A stretch of DNA of 64,000 bases from Methylobacter sp. BlB1 (GCF_015476545.1 NZ_JADMKV010000022.1:1-64000); one strand, 5' to 3'; numbered from the stretch's first letter, positions 31,225 through 41,311 are shown. The notes: generated from the sequence alone by a model not told the origin. Made by a program: numbers and translations.

Positions 31225-31357
31225 CAGGACTTACGCAGTTTGCCTGTTCAACTACCGCAACAAGCGGTTTTAAAACCTGTAGGGAGGGGCGGCTTCAGTC
31301 GCCCATTCGAGTATAAAAGGCGACTGAAGCCGCTCCCACAGGCTTGCGTAAGTCCTG
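31225..31357. mobile_element. MITE, 133 bp, with 5-bp target duplication
   Basis: Terminal inverted repeats CAGGACTTACGCA (31225-31237) and its exact complement (31345-31357) bracket a 133-bp noncoding element. It is flanked by the direct repeat TCTAT at 31220-31224 and 31358-31362. The interior holds a long, nearly perfect hairpin whose right arm is 31319-31342 (GGCGACTGAAGCCGCTCCCA and on) and whose left arm begins at 31276, a motif resembling REP units of other proteobacteria. No transposase is encoded. It lies between the convergent DD-peptidase and galE genes. Confidence 0.8.
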
Positions 31358-31477
31358 TCTATTATGAGATCGCCCTCTAAAGCAAGGGCTCGTAACACAG
31401 GTTCGGAAAGGTCGGATAAATAAAACGGATCAGTTTTGACGGAGCCTTAGTTCAGCAATGCATTAAAAATGCGAAAC

Positions 31478-32527
31478 CTAAACATACCCTTGCGGATTTT
31501 TGCATTGCCAGTTCCAGGTATCTGCAACCATATCATCAAGATTTTTCTCTGCCTTCCAGCCAAGTTCTTTGTACGCCAACTCAGCATTGGCGAAATATTC
31601 GGGAAGATCCCCTGCTCTGCGCGGGCCGATTTTATAATTTACTTTCCGTCCCGTTACTGCTTCGAAAGTTTTTATAATGTCAAGAACGCTATAGCCTCTG
31701 CCCGTACCGAGGTTATAAGCCTTGCAGCCGCCTGACTTGAATTTTTCGCCCTGTAGCGCTTCCAGCGCCTTGATATGGCCTTTAACCAGATCAACCACAT
31801 GAATATAATCTCTGACACCGGTACCGTCCCGGGTCGGATAATCATCACCGAAGACGGATAACTGCGCCAATTTACCGATCGCCACTTGCGAAACGTAGGG
31901 CATCAGGTTATTGGGAATACCGTTGGGATCCTCGCCGATCAAACCGCTTTCGTGTGCACCGATCGGATTAAAATAGCGCAGCAAGGCAATTTTCCAGGGT
32001 GATTGAGCTCCGTTGATTGCATCGGCCGCCGACAGGTCGCGCAGAATCTCCTCAATCATGAGTTTGGATCGGCCGTAAGGATTGATCGCGCCCAGAGGAA
32101 AATCCTCGACATACTGCACAGAGGTAGATTCACCATAAACGGTCGCGGAAGAACTGAACACCAACTGCTTAACGTTGGCTTCGGCCATCGCTTCAGCCAG
32201 TACCATCGTGCCGTATACATTATTATGATAATAACTTAACGGCTGCCTGCACGACTCGCCTACGGCCTTTAATCCGGCAAAATGCATGACGGCGCCGATG
32301 GGTTCCCGGTCAAAAATTTCTGTTAATGCCTTCTTGTCACGAATATCGGCTTCGTAAAACTGTAGCGTTTTACCGGTTATTTGCTCCAGCCGGCGCAAAG
32401 GCTCCACTTTGCTATTGGATAAGTTATCGACGACGACAACCTGATAGCCGGCCGTAAGCAATTCAACACAAGCATGGCTGCCAATATAGCCAGTCCCGCC
32501 AGTGACCAATATCGTTTGTCCATTCAT
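31478..32527 (-). CDS. galE: UDP-glucose 4-epimerase
   Basis: GalE interconverts UDP-glucose and UDP-galactose for surface glycan synthesis. The 349-residue extended short-chain dehydrogenase has the NAD motif TGGTGYIGSH at the N-terminus, FSSSATVYGE with the catalytic Ser/Thr region and the YGRSK active-site Tyr/Lys near residue 151. NPIGAHESGLIGEDP and RDYIHVVDL are typical of GalE rather than of other epimerases. It lies 15 bases downstream of corC on the same strand. Confidence 0.95.
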   Translation of the reverse strand: MNGQTILVTGGTGYIGSHACVELLTAGYQVVVVDNLSNSKVEPLRRLEQITGKTLQFYEADIRDKKALTEIFDREPIGAVMHFAGLKAVGESCRQPLSYYHNNVYGTMVLAEAMAEANVKQLVFSSSATVYGESTSVQYVEDFPLGAINPYGRSKLMIEEILRDLSAADAINGAQSPWKIALLRYFNPIGAHESGLIGEDPNGIPNNLMPYVSQVAIGKLAQLSVFGDDYPTRDGTGVRDYIHVVDLVKGHIKALEALQGEKFKSGGCKAYNLGTGRGYSVLDIIKTFEAVTGRKVNYKIGPRRAGDLPEYFANAELAYKELGWKAEKNLDDMVADTWNWQCKNPQGYV

Positions 32528-32542
32528 GCCTGCGAACCCTTG

Positions 32543-33385
32543 TTAGTCAATTTTTTTCAACTTTATTAAATGCAAGCGCCGATTATCGGCCCTGATCACT
32601 TCAAACCGCAGATTTTCGACAACTAGGCTTTCGCCTTTTTTAGGCATATGCTCCATCTGGCTGACAATGAATCCGCCAACGGTATCGTACTCATCAGTTG
32701 CCAGATGCGTGGAGAAATACTCATCGAATTCTTCTATCGGCGTTAAAGCTTTTATCATGAACTCGTTTTCATTACGCTGGGAGATATATCCTTCATCTTC
32801 CTCCTCATCATATTCGTCTTCGATTTCGCCGACAATCTGCTCTAACACGTCTTCAATGGTGATCAAGCCGGCCGCCAAGCCGTATTCATCTATCACGATG
32901 GCCATATGATCGCGGTTAGTACGGAATTCTTTCAGTAAAACGTTCAGACGCTTGCTTTCCGGGACGAAATTGACCGGACGCATGATTTCTTCAACTTTAA
33001 GATGCTTATTCTGCAGGGCATGCGCCAAAAGATCTTTCGCCAATAAAATACCGACGACTTTGCTGCGGTCATCTTCAATAACCGGAAAACGTGAATGCGC
33101 TGATTCCAAAACCAGCGGAAAGATGGTGTTGAGCTCGGCATCGCGCGGCACTACTACCATTTGGATACGCGGTATCATAATATCCCTGACACGCATCTCA
33201 GATACTTGTAAAACCCCTTCAATCATGGACAAAGCATCGGTATCCAACAATCGTTTTTCCCTAGCTTCTCTCAAAATTTCAAGAAGGTCATCCAGATCCT
33301 GCGGCTCCCCGGTCAGCAGATGGCTTATTTTATCAACCCAACTCTTCTGCGGGGAGTTTCTACTTGGGGGTTGTTCATCATTCAT
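32543..33385 (-). CDS. corC: CorC-type CBS/transporter-associated protein
   Basis: The 280-residue soluble protein has two CBS domains ([15 protein letters not shown] and [13 protein letters not shown]) followed by a CorC_HlyC C-terminal domain ([19 protein letters not shown]). There is no DUF21 membrane domain, as in E. coli CorC/YbeX, which is linked to magnesium/cobalt efflux and, more recently, to ribosome assembly. It overlaps ybeY by 4 bases, in the conserved phoH-ybeY-corC order. Confidence 0.93.
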   Translation of the reverse strand: MNDEQPPSRNSPQKSWVDKISHLLTGEPQDLDDLLEILREAREKRLLDTDALSMIEGVLQVSEMRVRDIMIPRIQMVVVPRDAELNTIFPLVLESAHSRFPVIEDDRSKVVGILLAKDLLAHALQNKHLKVEEIMRPVNFVPESKRLNVLLKEFRTNRDHMAIVIDEYGLAAGLITIEDVLEQIVGEIEDEYDEEEDEGYISQRNENEFMIKALTPIEEFDEYFSTHLATDEYDTVGGFIVSQMEHMPKKGESLVVENLRFEVIRADNRRLHLIKLKKID

Positions 33386-33846
33386 GCTTTTATCACCTCA
33401 ATATAAGGATTATTTATATTCAATTTTTTGAGAATTTCTATCTCTTTGCCTTCCATCAGTTCGGCTTCGTCATCATCAATGTGGTCATAGCCCAACAAAT
33501 GCAATACACCGTGCACAACAATATGCGCCCAATGGTGACCTAGCGGCTTATGCTGTTCGCTCGCCTCCCTGACCACAACCGGCGCACAAATCACCAGATC
33601 GCCCAACAAATTCAATTCAATGCCGTCCGGCACTTCAAACGGAAAACTGAGAATATTGGTAGGCCCTTTTTTATGACGGTATTGTTCGTTGAGCTGAGCG
33701 CTTTCCGCCTCATCGACAATACGGATGACCATTTCGATGTCCTGATTGACATCTTCAAGCGCTGCATCAACCCATGCCTGAATTTGTGCCTCATCCGGCT
33801 GGTCTTCCGATTCAAAAACGCGCTGGATGTCTATCTGGTTCATCAA
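33382..33846 (-). CDS. ybeY: Endoribonuclease / rRNA maturation factor YbeY
   Basis: YbeY is a zinc-dependent single-strand RNase needed for 16S rRNA 3' maturation and 70S quality control. The 154-residue product carries the zinc motif [11 protein letters not shown] near residue 116 and the upstream [18 protein letters not shown] segment. It overlaps both neighbours by 4 bases (ybeZ upstream, corC downstream). Confidence 0.97.
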   Translation of the reverse strand: MMNQIDIQRVFESEDQPDEAQIQAWVDAALEDVNQDIEMVIRIVDEAESAQLNEQYRHKKGPTNILSFPFEVPDGIELNLLGDLVICAPVVVREASEQHKPLGHHWAHIVVHGVLHLLGYDHIDDDEAELMEGKEIEILKKLNINNPYIEVIKA

Positions 33847-34823
33847 TTCGCCTTGTGCTTGTTCTCATACGTTTCATAGGCCGAAACGATACGCTGCACC
33901 AGAGGGTGCCGGACGACATCGCGTGCATTGAAAAAAGTAAAGCTGATGCCTTCAACATCCTTCAAAACCTCAAGCACATGCCTTAAGCCGGACATTTTTT
34001 CGGAAGGCAAATCAATTTGCGTCACATCGCCCGTCACTACGGCAGTCGAGCCGAAACCGACACGGGTCAAAAACATCTTGATCTGTTCCATAGTCGTATT
34101 TTGCGCCTCGTCCAGAATAATGAACGCATCGTTGAGCGTCCGGCCGCGCATAAACGCCAGCGGAGCCACTTCGATAACGCCGCGGTCGATCATTTTTTCA
34201 ACACGCTCAAAACCGAGCATTTCATACAGGGCATCATAAAGAGGACGTAAATACGGATCGACTTTTTGCGCCATATCGCCGGGCAGGAAGCCGAGTTTCT
34301 CGCCGGCCTCCACGGCTGGACGCACCAGGATGATTTTTCTGACCTTCTCGGTTTGCAGCGCTTCAACCGCACAGGCTACAGCCAGATAGGTCTTGCCGGT
34401 CCCGGCAGGACCGACACCGAAGTTGATGTCATGCGACATAATTTTTCGCAGATAATCCTGTTGGTTGGCCCCGCGGCCTTTCAAGATGCCGCGCTTGGTC
34501 TTGATCAGGACATTCGGTTTATCCGCCTCTTCAGGCGCAGCCAGAATCTGTTCTATAGAAGCGTCCTGCATAGCCAAATGGATCAATTCGGATGTCAGCG
34601 GTTCTCTTTCAGTGCTTTCGAACAATTTCTGCATGACTGCGCAAGCCGCTTTTACGGAACTGTCAACGCCGGTCACTTTGAAATGGTTACCGCGATTGGC
34701 GATTTCAACCTGAAGGCGGGCTTCAATCTGCCGCAAATGAGAATCGAACTGACCACAAAAATTAGAGAGCCTGACGTTATCGGCAGGCAACAGGGTAATT
34801 TCCTGAGTTGTCATAACAGTCAA
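33843..34823 (-). CDS. ybeZ: PhoH-like ATPase YbeZ
   Basis: The 326-residue protein is a PhoH-family ATPase functionally linked to YbeY. It has an N-terminal KH-like region, the Walker [12 protein letters not shown] near residue 142, [16 protein letters not shown] and the Walker [12 protein letters not shown]. It starts 4 bases after the miaB stop region and overlaps ybeY by 4 bases. Confidence 0.95.
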   Translation of the reverse strand: MTVMTTQEITLLPADNVRLSNFCGQFDSHLRQIEARLQVEIANRGNHFKVTGVDSSVKAACAVMQKLFESTEREPLTSELIHLAMQDASIEQILAAPEEADKPNVLIKTKRGILKGRGANQQDYLRKIMSHDINFGVGPAGTGKTYLAVACAVEALQTEKVRKIILVRPAVEAGEKLGFLPGDMAQKVDPYLRPLYDALYEMLGFERVEKMIDRGVIEVAPLAFMRGRTLNDAFIILDEAQNTTMEQIKMFLTRVGFGSTAVVTGDVTQIDLPSEKMSGLRHVLEVLKDVEGISFTFFNARDVVRHPLVQRIVSAYETYENKHKAN

Positions 34824-34826
34824 TAA

Positions 34827-36182
34827 TTAATTGTGTTGGATAATTTTATCGACAGAAGTATCCACAATACGTCCTCGCAAAGAGTTGGCCAGCGCTTCGG
34901 TAATCAATACATCGACAAACTGCCCTGCCAATCTGGGATGGGCAATGAAATTGACGACGCGGTTATTTTCGGTTCTGCCTTGCATCTGTAACGGGTTCTT
35001 TTTTGATTGTCCTTCGACTAAAACGGTCTGCACGGAATTGACCATGCTATCTGAAATCGCGGCAGCCATCTCATTGATGCGCTGCTGAAGGCGGTCGAGA
35101 CGCTGTTTTTTAACTTCCTCAGACACATCGTCAGGCATATCGGCTGCTGGTGTTCCGGGGCGCTGGCTATAAACGAAACTATACGACAAATCGAAACCGA
35201 TTTCTTCGATAAGCGTCATAGTTTCTTCAAATTCAGCTTCAGATTCACCCGGGAAACCGACAATAAAATCCGAAGACAGATAAATATCAGGCCTTACTTC
35301 ACGTAATTTGCGAATTTTTTCAATGTAATCGGCGCGCGTGTAGCCACGCTTCATCAGTTTTAATATGTGATCGCTGCCGCTTTGCACGGGCAAATGCAGA
35401 TGATCGACGAGCTTCGGGATTTCAGCAAACGCTTCAATCAGGCTGTCGGTAAATTCAGCCGGATGGGAAGTCGTAAAGCGGATGCGGTCTATGCCGTCCA
35501 CGGCCGCAACATAATGCAGCAATAAAGCGAAGTCGGCGATATCGCCATCATCCATCTCGCCGCGATAGGCATTGACATTCTGGCCCAGCAGATTGATCTC
35601 GCGCACACCTTGCGCTGCCAGTGCGGTGATTTCAGCTATCACATCATTCAACGGCCGGCTGATTTCCTCTCCGCGCGTATAAGGGACTACGCAGTAAGTA
35701 CAATACTTGCTGCAACCCTCCATAACAGACACAAACGCTTTCGGCCCTTCGGCTCTGGGTTCGGGCAAGGCATCGAATTTCTCTATTTCGGGGAATGACA
35801 CATCGACCACGCGCTCGTGTTTCGTGCGTGCCTGATCAAGCAACTGCGGTAGACGGTGCAAAGTTTGCGGACCAAAGACGATATCGACATAAGGCGCGCG
35901 CTTCTGAATGGCGGCCCCTTCCTGGCTGGCTACGCAACCGCCGACACCGATGATGACATCGGGACGCTTGTCTTTGATTTTGCGCCATTTGCCTAAGGCT
36001 GAGAATACTTTTTCCTGTGCTTTCTCGCGTATCGAACAGGTGTTGAGCAATAAAATATCGGCCTGTTTCGGATCATCTGTCAGTTCAAGACCGTGTGAAG
36101 CCTTAAGTACATCCCGCATTTTATCGGAATCATACTCATTCATTTGACAGCCATTGGTCTGAATATAAAGTTTTTGAGTCAT
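34827..36182 (-). CDS. miaB: tRNA-2-methylthio-N6-dimethylallyladenosine synthase
   Basis: MiaB is a radical-SAM methylthiotransferase acting on i6A37 of tRNA. Three N-terminal cysteines bind one [4Fe-4S] cluster ([24 protein letters not shown]); the radical-SAM cluster motif is [16 protein letters not shown]; a TRAM domain ends the protein. The frame is open to 36227, but ATG 36182 gives the standard [14 protein letters not shown]-terminus (451 residues). It heads the miaB-ybeZ-ybeY-corC-galE run. Confidence 0.96.
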   Translation of the reverse strand: MTQKLYIQTNGCQMNEYDSDKMRDVLKASHGLELTDDPKQADILLLNTCSIREKAQEKVFSALGKWRKIKDKRPDVIIGVGGCVASQEGAAIQKRAPYVDIVFGPQTLHRLPQLLDQARTKHERVVDVSFPEIEKFDALPEPRAEGPKAFVSVMEGCSKYCTYCVVPYTRGEEISRPLNDVIAEITALAAQGVREINLLGQNVNAYRGEMDDGDIADFALLLHYVAAVDGIDRIRFTTSHPAEFTDSLIEAFAEIPKLVDHLHLPVQSGSDHILKLMKRGYTRADYIEKIRKLREVRPDIYLSSDFIVGFPGESEAEFEETMTLIEEIGFDLSYSFVYSQRPGTPAADMPDDVSEEVKKQRLDRLQQRINEMAAAISDSMVNSVQTVLVEGQSKKNPLQMQGRTENNRVVNFIAHPRLAGQFVDVLITEALANSLRGRIVDTSVDKIIQHN

Positions 36183-36211
36183 ATTTTGTATTGGTAAATC
36201 ACCCGGAAATA

Positions 36212-36245
36212 AAAAGCCCGGAATCAACCCGGCTTTATTTTGCGA
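36212..36245 (-). terminator. Terminator after glcF (likely bidirectional)
   Basis: AAAGCC arms pair across a GG/CC-rich centre (36214-36236), with T-rich flanks on both strands (TTTTTATTT on minus). It lies about 160 bases after the glcF stop and about 30 bases before miaB. The stem has a small bulge. Confidence 0.6.
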
Positions 36246-36399
36246 TGAAACGGCGATTCATGCGCCCGATAATAAAAAAACCCTTGAACATTAACAAGAG
36301 CTTAACGAAAAGCAGACATTATACCCTGAATAGCGTTTAAACAAGAAACTCGTACCATGACCAATCATCGCTCCGGATTCAATTACCTTTTAAGACTAT

Positions 36400-37602
36400 T
36401 TAGCAAAGCAACAATTCAATCCAATGCAACACCTTTCCGGAGCCGGCCGATTGCAGATGGTTCAGGCAGCCTATGTTGGCCGTCACAATGAGATCAGGCT
36501 CATTCGCCTGAAGCGCCTGCAGTTTATTGTGCAATAATTGCCGGGATAAAGCCGGCTCCAGCAAGGAGTAAACACCCGCAGAACCACAGCAAAGATGCGC
36601 ATCGGCGACGGCCGCCAGCCGATAACCGACTTTCTCGAGTATCGCCTCTACAGTTCCGGTTATTTTTTGCCCGTGTTGTAGCGTGCAAGGCGATTGAAAG
36701 GCGACCTTTCTGCCATCGCCCTTAAATTGGGACAAGTCTTCCGACATTAACACGACGCTGACATCCTTGACCAGCGACGAAAATCGCATTGCTTTTTCGG
36801 CGTAATCATGGTCATGTCTTAATAGCTCGCCGTAATCTTTCACCATCACGCCGCAACCGCTCGCCGTCATGACAATGGCTTCAACACCCTGCTCAATATA
36901 AGGCCAACAAGCATCGATGTTATTGCGCGCAAAAGTCAGCGCTTTTTCATGATCGGACAAATGGTAATCCAGAGCTCCGCAGCAACCGGCTGCCTTCACT
37001 TGAATCAATGAAATACCCAGCTTATCCAGAACCCTGGCTGTTGCCGCATCAATTGACGGCGCCAGCGCTTGCTGCACACAGCCCGGCATGATCAGCATTT
37101 TCCGGGCATGAACCGCTTCAGACCAATCAGGGACTTTTGTTCTGTCTGGAATTTTATTTTTTAATGTTTGCGGTAAAACCGGCCTGATCAGCCGAACGCC
37201 ATGCAGCAAGGCGTTGAAACGGTTCCGATAAGGCAAGACCGCCTTGATCAATCCCCGCAGTATTTTCTGCCCGGCTGCGCGCCCTACCCGCTCATCCAGC
37301 ATAACCCGCCCCAGATCAAGCAAGCGTCCATAGCGAACGCCTGAAGGACAGGTCGTCTCGCAGGACCGGCAACTCAGGCAGCGATCCAGATGCTGTTGCG
37401 TTATGCGCGTGACAGGCTCGCCTTCCAGCATCTGCTTTAACAGATAAATCCGCCCGCGCGGGCCGTCGAGCTCATCGCCTAATAATTGATAAGTCGGACA
37501 GGTTGCATTACAAAAACCGCAGTGCACGCAGGCGCGCAAGATCCCCTCCAGCTCATCGTGCTCGGGCTTTTTCTTGACGAATTCGGCCAGATTAGTCTGC
37601 AT
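36400..37602 (-). CDS. glcF: Glycolate oxidase iron-sulfur subunit
   Basis: GlcF transfers electrons from the flavin subunits of glycolate dehydrogenase to the quinone pool. The 400-residue product has two 4Fe-4S ligand sets near the N-terminus (CVHCGFCNATCP and CLSCRSCETTCP) and two CCG-type domains (KAAGCCGALDYH and DAHLCCGSAGVYSLL). It begins immediately after glcE. The third subunit GlcD is not in this neighbourhood. Confidence 0.94.
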   Translation of the reverse strand: MQTNLAEFVKKKPEHDELEGILRACVHCGFCNATCPTYQLLGDELDGPRGRIYLLKQMLEGEPVTRITQQHLDRCLSCRSCETTCPSGVRYGRLLDLGRVMLDERVGRAAGQKILRGLIKAVLPYRNRFNALLHGVRLIRPVLPQTLKNKIPDRTKVPDWSEAVHARKMLIMPGCVQQALAPSIDAATARVLDKLGISLIQVKAAGCCGALDYHLSDHEKALTFARNNIDACWPYIEQGVEAIVMTASGCGVMVKDYGELLRHDHDYAEKAMRFSSLVKDVSVVLMSEDLSQFKGDGRKVAFQSPCTLQHGQKITGTVEAILEKVGYRLAAVADAHLCCGSAGVYSLLEPALSRQLLHNKLQALQANEPDLIVTANIGCLNHLQSAGSGKVLHWIELLLC

Positions 37603-38667
37603 TTACCAATCCCTGTACATTCTGTTCGGATTGAAGATGCCTGAGGGATCGAACGCCTGCTTTATGTTTCGGTTGAGCTCTTGCAGCTTGCCGCTTAACG
37701 GCTGAAAGACATCGCCGGTACGGTCCTTGCTTCGGAATAAAACCGCGTGCCCCTGCGCGTTTTCAGCAGCCGAAAAAACGCGTTGCGCCGGCTCTTCTGA
37801 TTTCAACCAGCGCTGACCGCCGCCCCAGTCATAAAGCCAGGCGCCGGCCAGCTCCAGTTCTGCGGCGGCGGGAGGCACGACGATGCGCCATAAGTTCATG
37901 TCGCCTTGAAAGAAATCAAGGCGCTGCTCATTTAAACGCGGCCAAAACGAATGATCAGTCATAGCCTTATTGCCGCCCAGTTTACCGGCGGACGCTTTGA
38001 CGGCTTTTTCGCCGCCGGATAACCTGACATATAAAATGCCGTCATAGTAACTTAAGCCGGAAACCGGCAGCGATTGCGAAGCCAGTTCCGTCATCTTACT
38101 GATCGCAGCGACAATATCCAGTTCGAAGCAGATCGTCTGTTCAAGCGCAGGCAACGGCAGCACTTTCAGGGAAACTTCCAACAACACGCCCAGCGTGCCC
38201 ATGGCGCCGACCATCAGGCGCGATACATCGTAACCGGCCACATTTTTCATGACCTCGCCGCCGAACGATACAATTTCCGCCTTGCCGTTGATGAGCTTGC
38301 AACCCAGGACGAAATCCCGTGCCGCTCCGGTAAAAGGACGCCTCGGCCCGGACAGTCCGCAAGCGAGTGTCCCTCCCAAGGTTGCCTGATCCGAGAAATG
38401 CGGCGGTTCAAACGCCAGCATTTGGCCTTGTTCTGCCAGGGTTTGTTCTATCTCCGACAAGGGTGTGCCGGCGCGGGCGGTAATGATCAGCTCGGAAGGA
38501 TGATAATTGACGATGCCTTGATGCTGCAGGGTACTTAACAGCAACCCAGCCGCTTCCCTGCCGAGAAAAGCCTTGCTGTTGCCGCCGACAATCTTCAAGG
38601 GTGTGCGGGTATCAACCGCATGCCGGACGGCCTGCTGCAGAAATGCTTCACTTGTGGCCGGCATCAT
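37603..38667 (-). CDS. glcE: Glycolate oxidase FAD-binding subunit
   Basis: The 354-residue FAD-linked subunit is of the VAO/PCMH fold. Visible motifs are LKIVGGNSKAFLGR, RAGTPLSEIEQTL and the FAD-contacting DQATLGGTLACGLSGPRRPFTGAARDFVLG. The C-terminus GIFNPNRMY is family-typical. Together with GlcF and GlcD it would oxidise glycolate to glyoxylate, for example after phosphoglycolate formation. It follows the CsiV-like gene without a gap. Confidence 0.94.
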   Translation of the reverse strand: MMPATSEAFLQQAVRHAVDTRTPLKIVGGNSKAFLGREAAGLLLSTLQHQGIVNYHPSELIITARAGTPLSEIEQTLAEQGQMLAFEPPHFSDQATLGGTLACGLSGPRRPFTGAARDFVLGCKLINGKAEIVSFGGEVMKNVAGYDVSRLMVGAMGTLGVLLEVSLKVLPLPALEQTICFELDIVAAISKMTELASQSLPVSGLSYYDGILYVRLSGGEKAVKASAGKLGGNKAMTDHSFWPRLNEQRLDFFQGDMNLWRIVVPPAAAELELAGAWLYDWGGGQRWLKSEEPAQRVFSAAENAQGHAVLFRSKDRTGDVFQPLSGKLQELNRNIKQAFDPSGIFNPNRMYRDW

Positions 38668-39228
38668 CTATAGCTGACTTACTTTGGCGACAACGCCGAA
38701 TTTGGGATGATCCAGATAATGAACCTCGTTCAGTTTAATGCGTCTGTTTTCATTCAAGCGGTAAACAAGCGCTTCATTGTTAATCTGGGCGGGCGTGTAT
38801 TCCAGGTCGACAATCAACTGCAGCGTCTGGCCGCGCTGGATGTGAACAAAGCCGTTCAAGACCCCTTCAGCGCTCTGGATATGGACAGGACTGCCCGATG
38901 CACCTTCCGCGACGGTCTGAAGCCAGGCGGCATGCATAACAGGCGTATAAACCGGATCTTTCGATAAGGCCGCATAAGCATCGGCGAGCGATAACGTATC
39001 GGCTTTTTTATAAGCTGACAATTCAGTCAGATCGGCCGGCCATTCAATTTGGCTCTCTGTTTGCTCAAATACTTCGGTATTAGGCATATTCTGAGCAAAA
39101 ACTATCAATTCAATCTGATAATCATGGGGCTCGGCACAAATTTGGCTACTAAAAAAACTCAGCAACATAGCTAAGCCATAAGCCATCAGTTTTGCCATCC
39201 TTGCATTTCTATCATTCAATAGCGGCAT
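38668..39228 (-). CDS. CsiV-like periplasmic protein
   Basis: The 186-residue exported protein has a signal peptide (MAKLMAYGLAMLLSFFSSQICA, beginning at residue 11, so ATG 39198 is an alternative start) followed by DYQIELIVFAQNMPN. It ends with RIKLNEVHYLDHPKFGVVAKV. This layout matches CsiV, a peptidoglycan-binding protein first described in Vibrio cholerae. It abuts glcE, an arrangement that says nothing obvious about function. Confidence 0.8.
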   Translation of the reverse strand: MPLLNDRNARMAKLMAYGLAMLLSFFSSQICAEPHDYQIELIVFAQNMPNTEVFEQTESQIEWPADLTELSAYKKADTLSLADAYAALSKDPVYTPVMHAAWLQTVAEGASGSPVHIQSAEGVLNGFVHIQRGQTLQLIVDLEYTPAQINNEALVYRLNENRRIKLNEVHYLDHPKFGVVAKVSQL

Positions 39229-39320
39229 TTATCAGTTTAATCCGAAAATGTTTTAACTAAATCGAAGATATTAAACCTATCGACAGTTTACATCCAGCCT
39301 GATGAATGTCTGCAAGGAAT

Positions 39321-39539
39321 TTATTCCCCCTCTGCGGTCACTGATTTGACCACTCTTTTAGTGCCTCTGCCGATCGATTTGGCCGCATCACGCGTGCCAT
39401 GGCCGATCTCTCGGGTCACATCGCGCGTAGTATGCCCTATGGTTCTGCCCGCTTCCTTAAACTCGGCGCACGCCGATAAATACAGGCCGCATGAAATGGA
39501 GATTAGTATTTTTGGAAAGTTTATAGCGGGCTGGATCAT
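39321..39539 (-). CDS. Small lipoprotein with three 11-residue repeats
   Basis: The 72-residue protein has a signal peptide with lipobox LSAC (C24). It is followed by three near-identical undecapeptides, IGHTTRDVTRE, IGHGTRDAAKS and IGRGTKRVVKS. An 11-residue period suits a continuous amphipathic helix lying on a membrane. It is 6 bases downstream of the DUF2845 gene. Function is unknown. Confidence 0.7.
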   Translation of the reverse strand: MIQPAINFPKILISISCGLYLSACAEFKEAGRTIGHTTRDVTREIGHGTRDAAKSIGRGTKRVVKSVTAEGE

Positions 39540-39545
39540 TTATTT

Positions 39546-39872
39546 TCAATAGCCACGCTCAAGGTCATTTATCTCTTTCAGTATGCCGTCTTCAAACAAC
39601 AGGCGTTGCTTGAGCCGTCTCGGCCCGAAATTGTATATCCATTCATGGATGATAACCTGCTGAAAGCCTTCAATTTCAAGCGAACCGCCCGGGTGTCGTA
39701 AACGCTCCCCCCTATAGCCTATCCGCTCATCCATGTATTCGGGTTCGCCGCATTTTTGCAGAACCTCTGTCTCATGATCACCTCTCTCGATGACCCACTT
39801 CCCGCATCTCATGGCTGCATTGGCCGTGCCGGCAAAAATGAGAAAACCAAACAGCAGCAATATTTTTTTCAT
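39546..39872 (-). CDS. DUF2845 periplasmic protein
   Basis: The 108-residue protein has a signal peptide (MKKILLLFGFLIFAGTANAA). The DUF2845 pattern is visible: an N-terminal RCGKWVIERGDHETEVLQKCGEP with two cysteines and a later EWIYNFGPRRLKQRLLFEDG. It resembles the SmpA/BamE-like small-domain organisation, but its function is unknown. Confidence 0.85.
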   Translation of the reverse strand: MKKILLLFGFLIFAGTANAAMRCGKWVIERGDHETEVLQKCGEPEYMDERIGYRGERLRHPGGSLEIEGFQQVIIHEWIYNFGPRRLKQRLLFEDGILKEINDLERGY

Positions 39873-39972
39873 CCTGATTATCCATGAAGCTTAAAAAATA
39901 ACTAAACCTTAACCTCATCCGATGAACAGGGGATGAATAATCTCTACAAACCAGATCGGTTCAGACTCTTCC

Positions 39973-41163
39973 TCAAACGGTATTATACCCGTTTGGCCTG
40001 AGCGCATGCCCGGCTTTTTGAAGAGCCGATATAACCTGTTCCGCAGTTATGCTTTTTGTACATTCGAATGCTCTGACCGTATTTTTATGGTCCGGGCACC
40101 AGTTCCAGTCGCCGGGATCGAGTCTATACCTGTTGAAACATCCGCTGCATACCGGCTCATCCGGGGAAATCCTGATGCAGTCTTTCATTTCGGAATAAGG
40201 ATATGAAAATCCGCTAATCAGACAAGTCGGACATCCGACAGCCCAGGACAGCCAGCTTAGCCCGCTGCCGATTCCTATAAACAGCTTTGCATGCCTCAGA
40301 TAATTGATAATCTGTTCGAGAGGACCTTCCGGAATATAAATAATTCCATCCGGCGCTTTATTGTTCATGTGCTCATGCCCCTCTTTCGACAAAAGCACGA
40401 CCTGATAGCCGCTATCATTCAGAACCCGGACGGTTTTCTCCCATCCCGTCCTGTTATTCCAGTACTTGGCCTGGGCTGTGGAATGAACGGCAATGCAGAC
40501 ATAGTCCTGAGCCATGGGCCGAGGCAAATCCACCTCCTTGATGCGAGGCCGGTTGCCTGAATAATCCAGGCCGAGAATGTCGGAAGCCGTTTCGCCCAAA
40601 GGTTGTTCACGAAAATTTCTGACATTCTTGTTGTAATCGATATTCCCATAGGCATCATAAAACCATCCGAGACGATACATGGCATACAAGTCACTCACGA
40701 CTACGCCGGGTTCAACGAATTCAATTTCAGGATATTTCTCCGCAAACAAATCGTTCATAAAGGTCGAACAGACCATTTGGCACGCATGTTTTTCCTTGAA
40801 TTCCTCTACTGAATGCAGCCATGCCAGCGTATCGCCCAGTGCTTTAGATTCCAAGGCAATATAGACTCTCTGCTCTTTACAATCATAAACATGACTGAAT
40901 ACCTGGGCATTATCGGATTTTCTGAAAATATTGATTTTCCATTTCGTAAAATAGCTTCGCGCTGTGCGAATCCATTGGTTATTCTGTATTACGCCCTGAT
41001 GCACGACTTCATCGTTTGCTGTGTCAATAAACTGCACCCGATAAAATTCATGAACGTTGCCAATTATTTCGATCGACGCGCCGTCGATAAAACTGAAGCG
41101 GCAGATATTCACCGGCAATTCTTTCCGGAAATTGAATTGTTTTTTGCGTTTGCTTTTGCCCAT
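39973..41163 (-). CDS. BAHT-type protein O-heptosyltransferase (TibC-like)
   Basis: This resembles the bacterial autotransporter heptosyltransferases (TibC, AAH) that move heptose from ADP-heptose to Ser of secreted adhesins. From ATG 41163 it is 396 residues, close to TibC. The family features are a beta-rich N-terminus (FSFIDGASIEI), the catalytic Asp D111 in KALGDTLAW, a GT-B C-terminal half with FIGIGSGLSWLSWAVGCP, and a Cys4 metal finger, C339, C342, C356 and C368, in the CSGCF...WNWCP...FECTK region. A longer start at 41271 adds 36 residues without family resemblance. No autotransporter is nearby; the upstream gene on the same strand encodes an exported Gly-Thr-Ser repeat protein, a likely substrate. 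Confidence 0.87.
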   Translation of the reverse strand: MGKSKRKKQFNFRKELPVNICRFSFIDGASIEIIGNVHEFYRVQFIDTANDEVVHQGVIQNNQWIRTARSYFTKWKINIFRKSDNAQVFSHVYDCKEQRVYIALESKALGDTLAWLHSVEEFKEKHACQMVCSTFMNDLFAEKYPEIEFVEPGVVVSDLYAMYRLGWFYDAYGNIDYNKNVRNFREQPLGETASDILGLDYSGNRPRIKEVDLPRPMAQDYVCIAVHSTAQAKYWNNRTGWEKTVRVLNDSGYQVVLLSKEGHEHMNNKAPDGIIYIPEGPLEQIINYLRHAKLFIGIGSGLSWLSWAVGCPTCLISGFSYPYSEMKDCIRISPDEPVCSGCFNRYRLDPGDWNWCPDHKNTVRAFECTKSITAEQVISALQKAGHALRPNGYNTV

Positions 41164-41246
41164 AGTGAACAAATCCGGCGATTGTTGGGCGATTCGACAG
41201 CGACCTCTATCCGTGCTGTTTACAATGCTCTCGAACGCGAGAAAAT

Positions 41247-41290
41247 GCGTCATCCGCATTTGCAATCTCAAGGATAGGTACGGATGACGC
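41247..41290 (-). terminator. Inverted repeat between collagen-like gene and heptosyltransferase
   Basis: GCGTCATCCG (41247-41256) and its exact complement (41281-41290) form a 10-bp stem with a 24-base loop; ATTTTC follows on the minus strand. It is 22 bases after the stop of the collagen-like gene and may act as a leaky terminator that sets the ratio of substrate to glycosyltransferase. The loop is longer than in typical terminators. Confidence 0.4.
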
Positions 41291-41311
41291 GATCTTTACA
41301 GATTTATAAAA

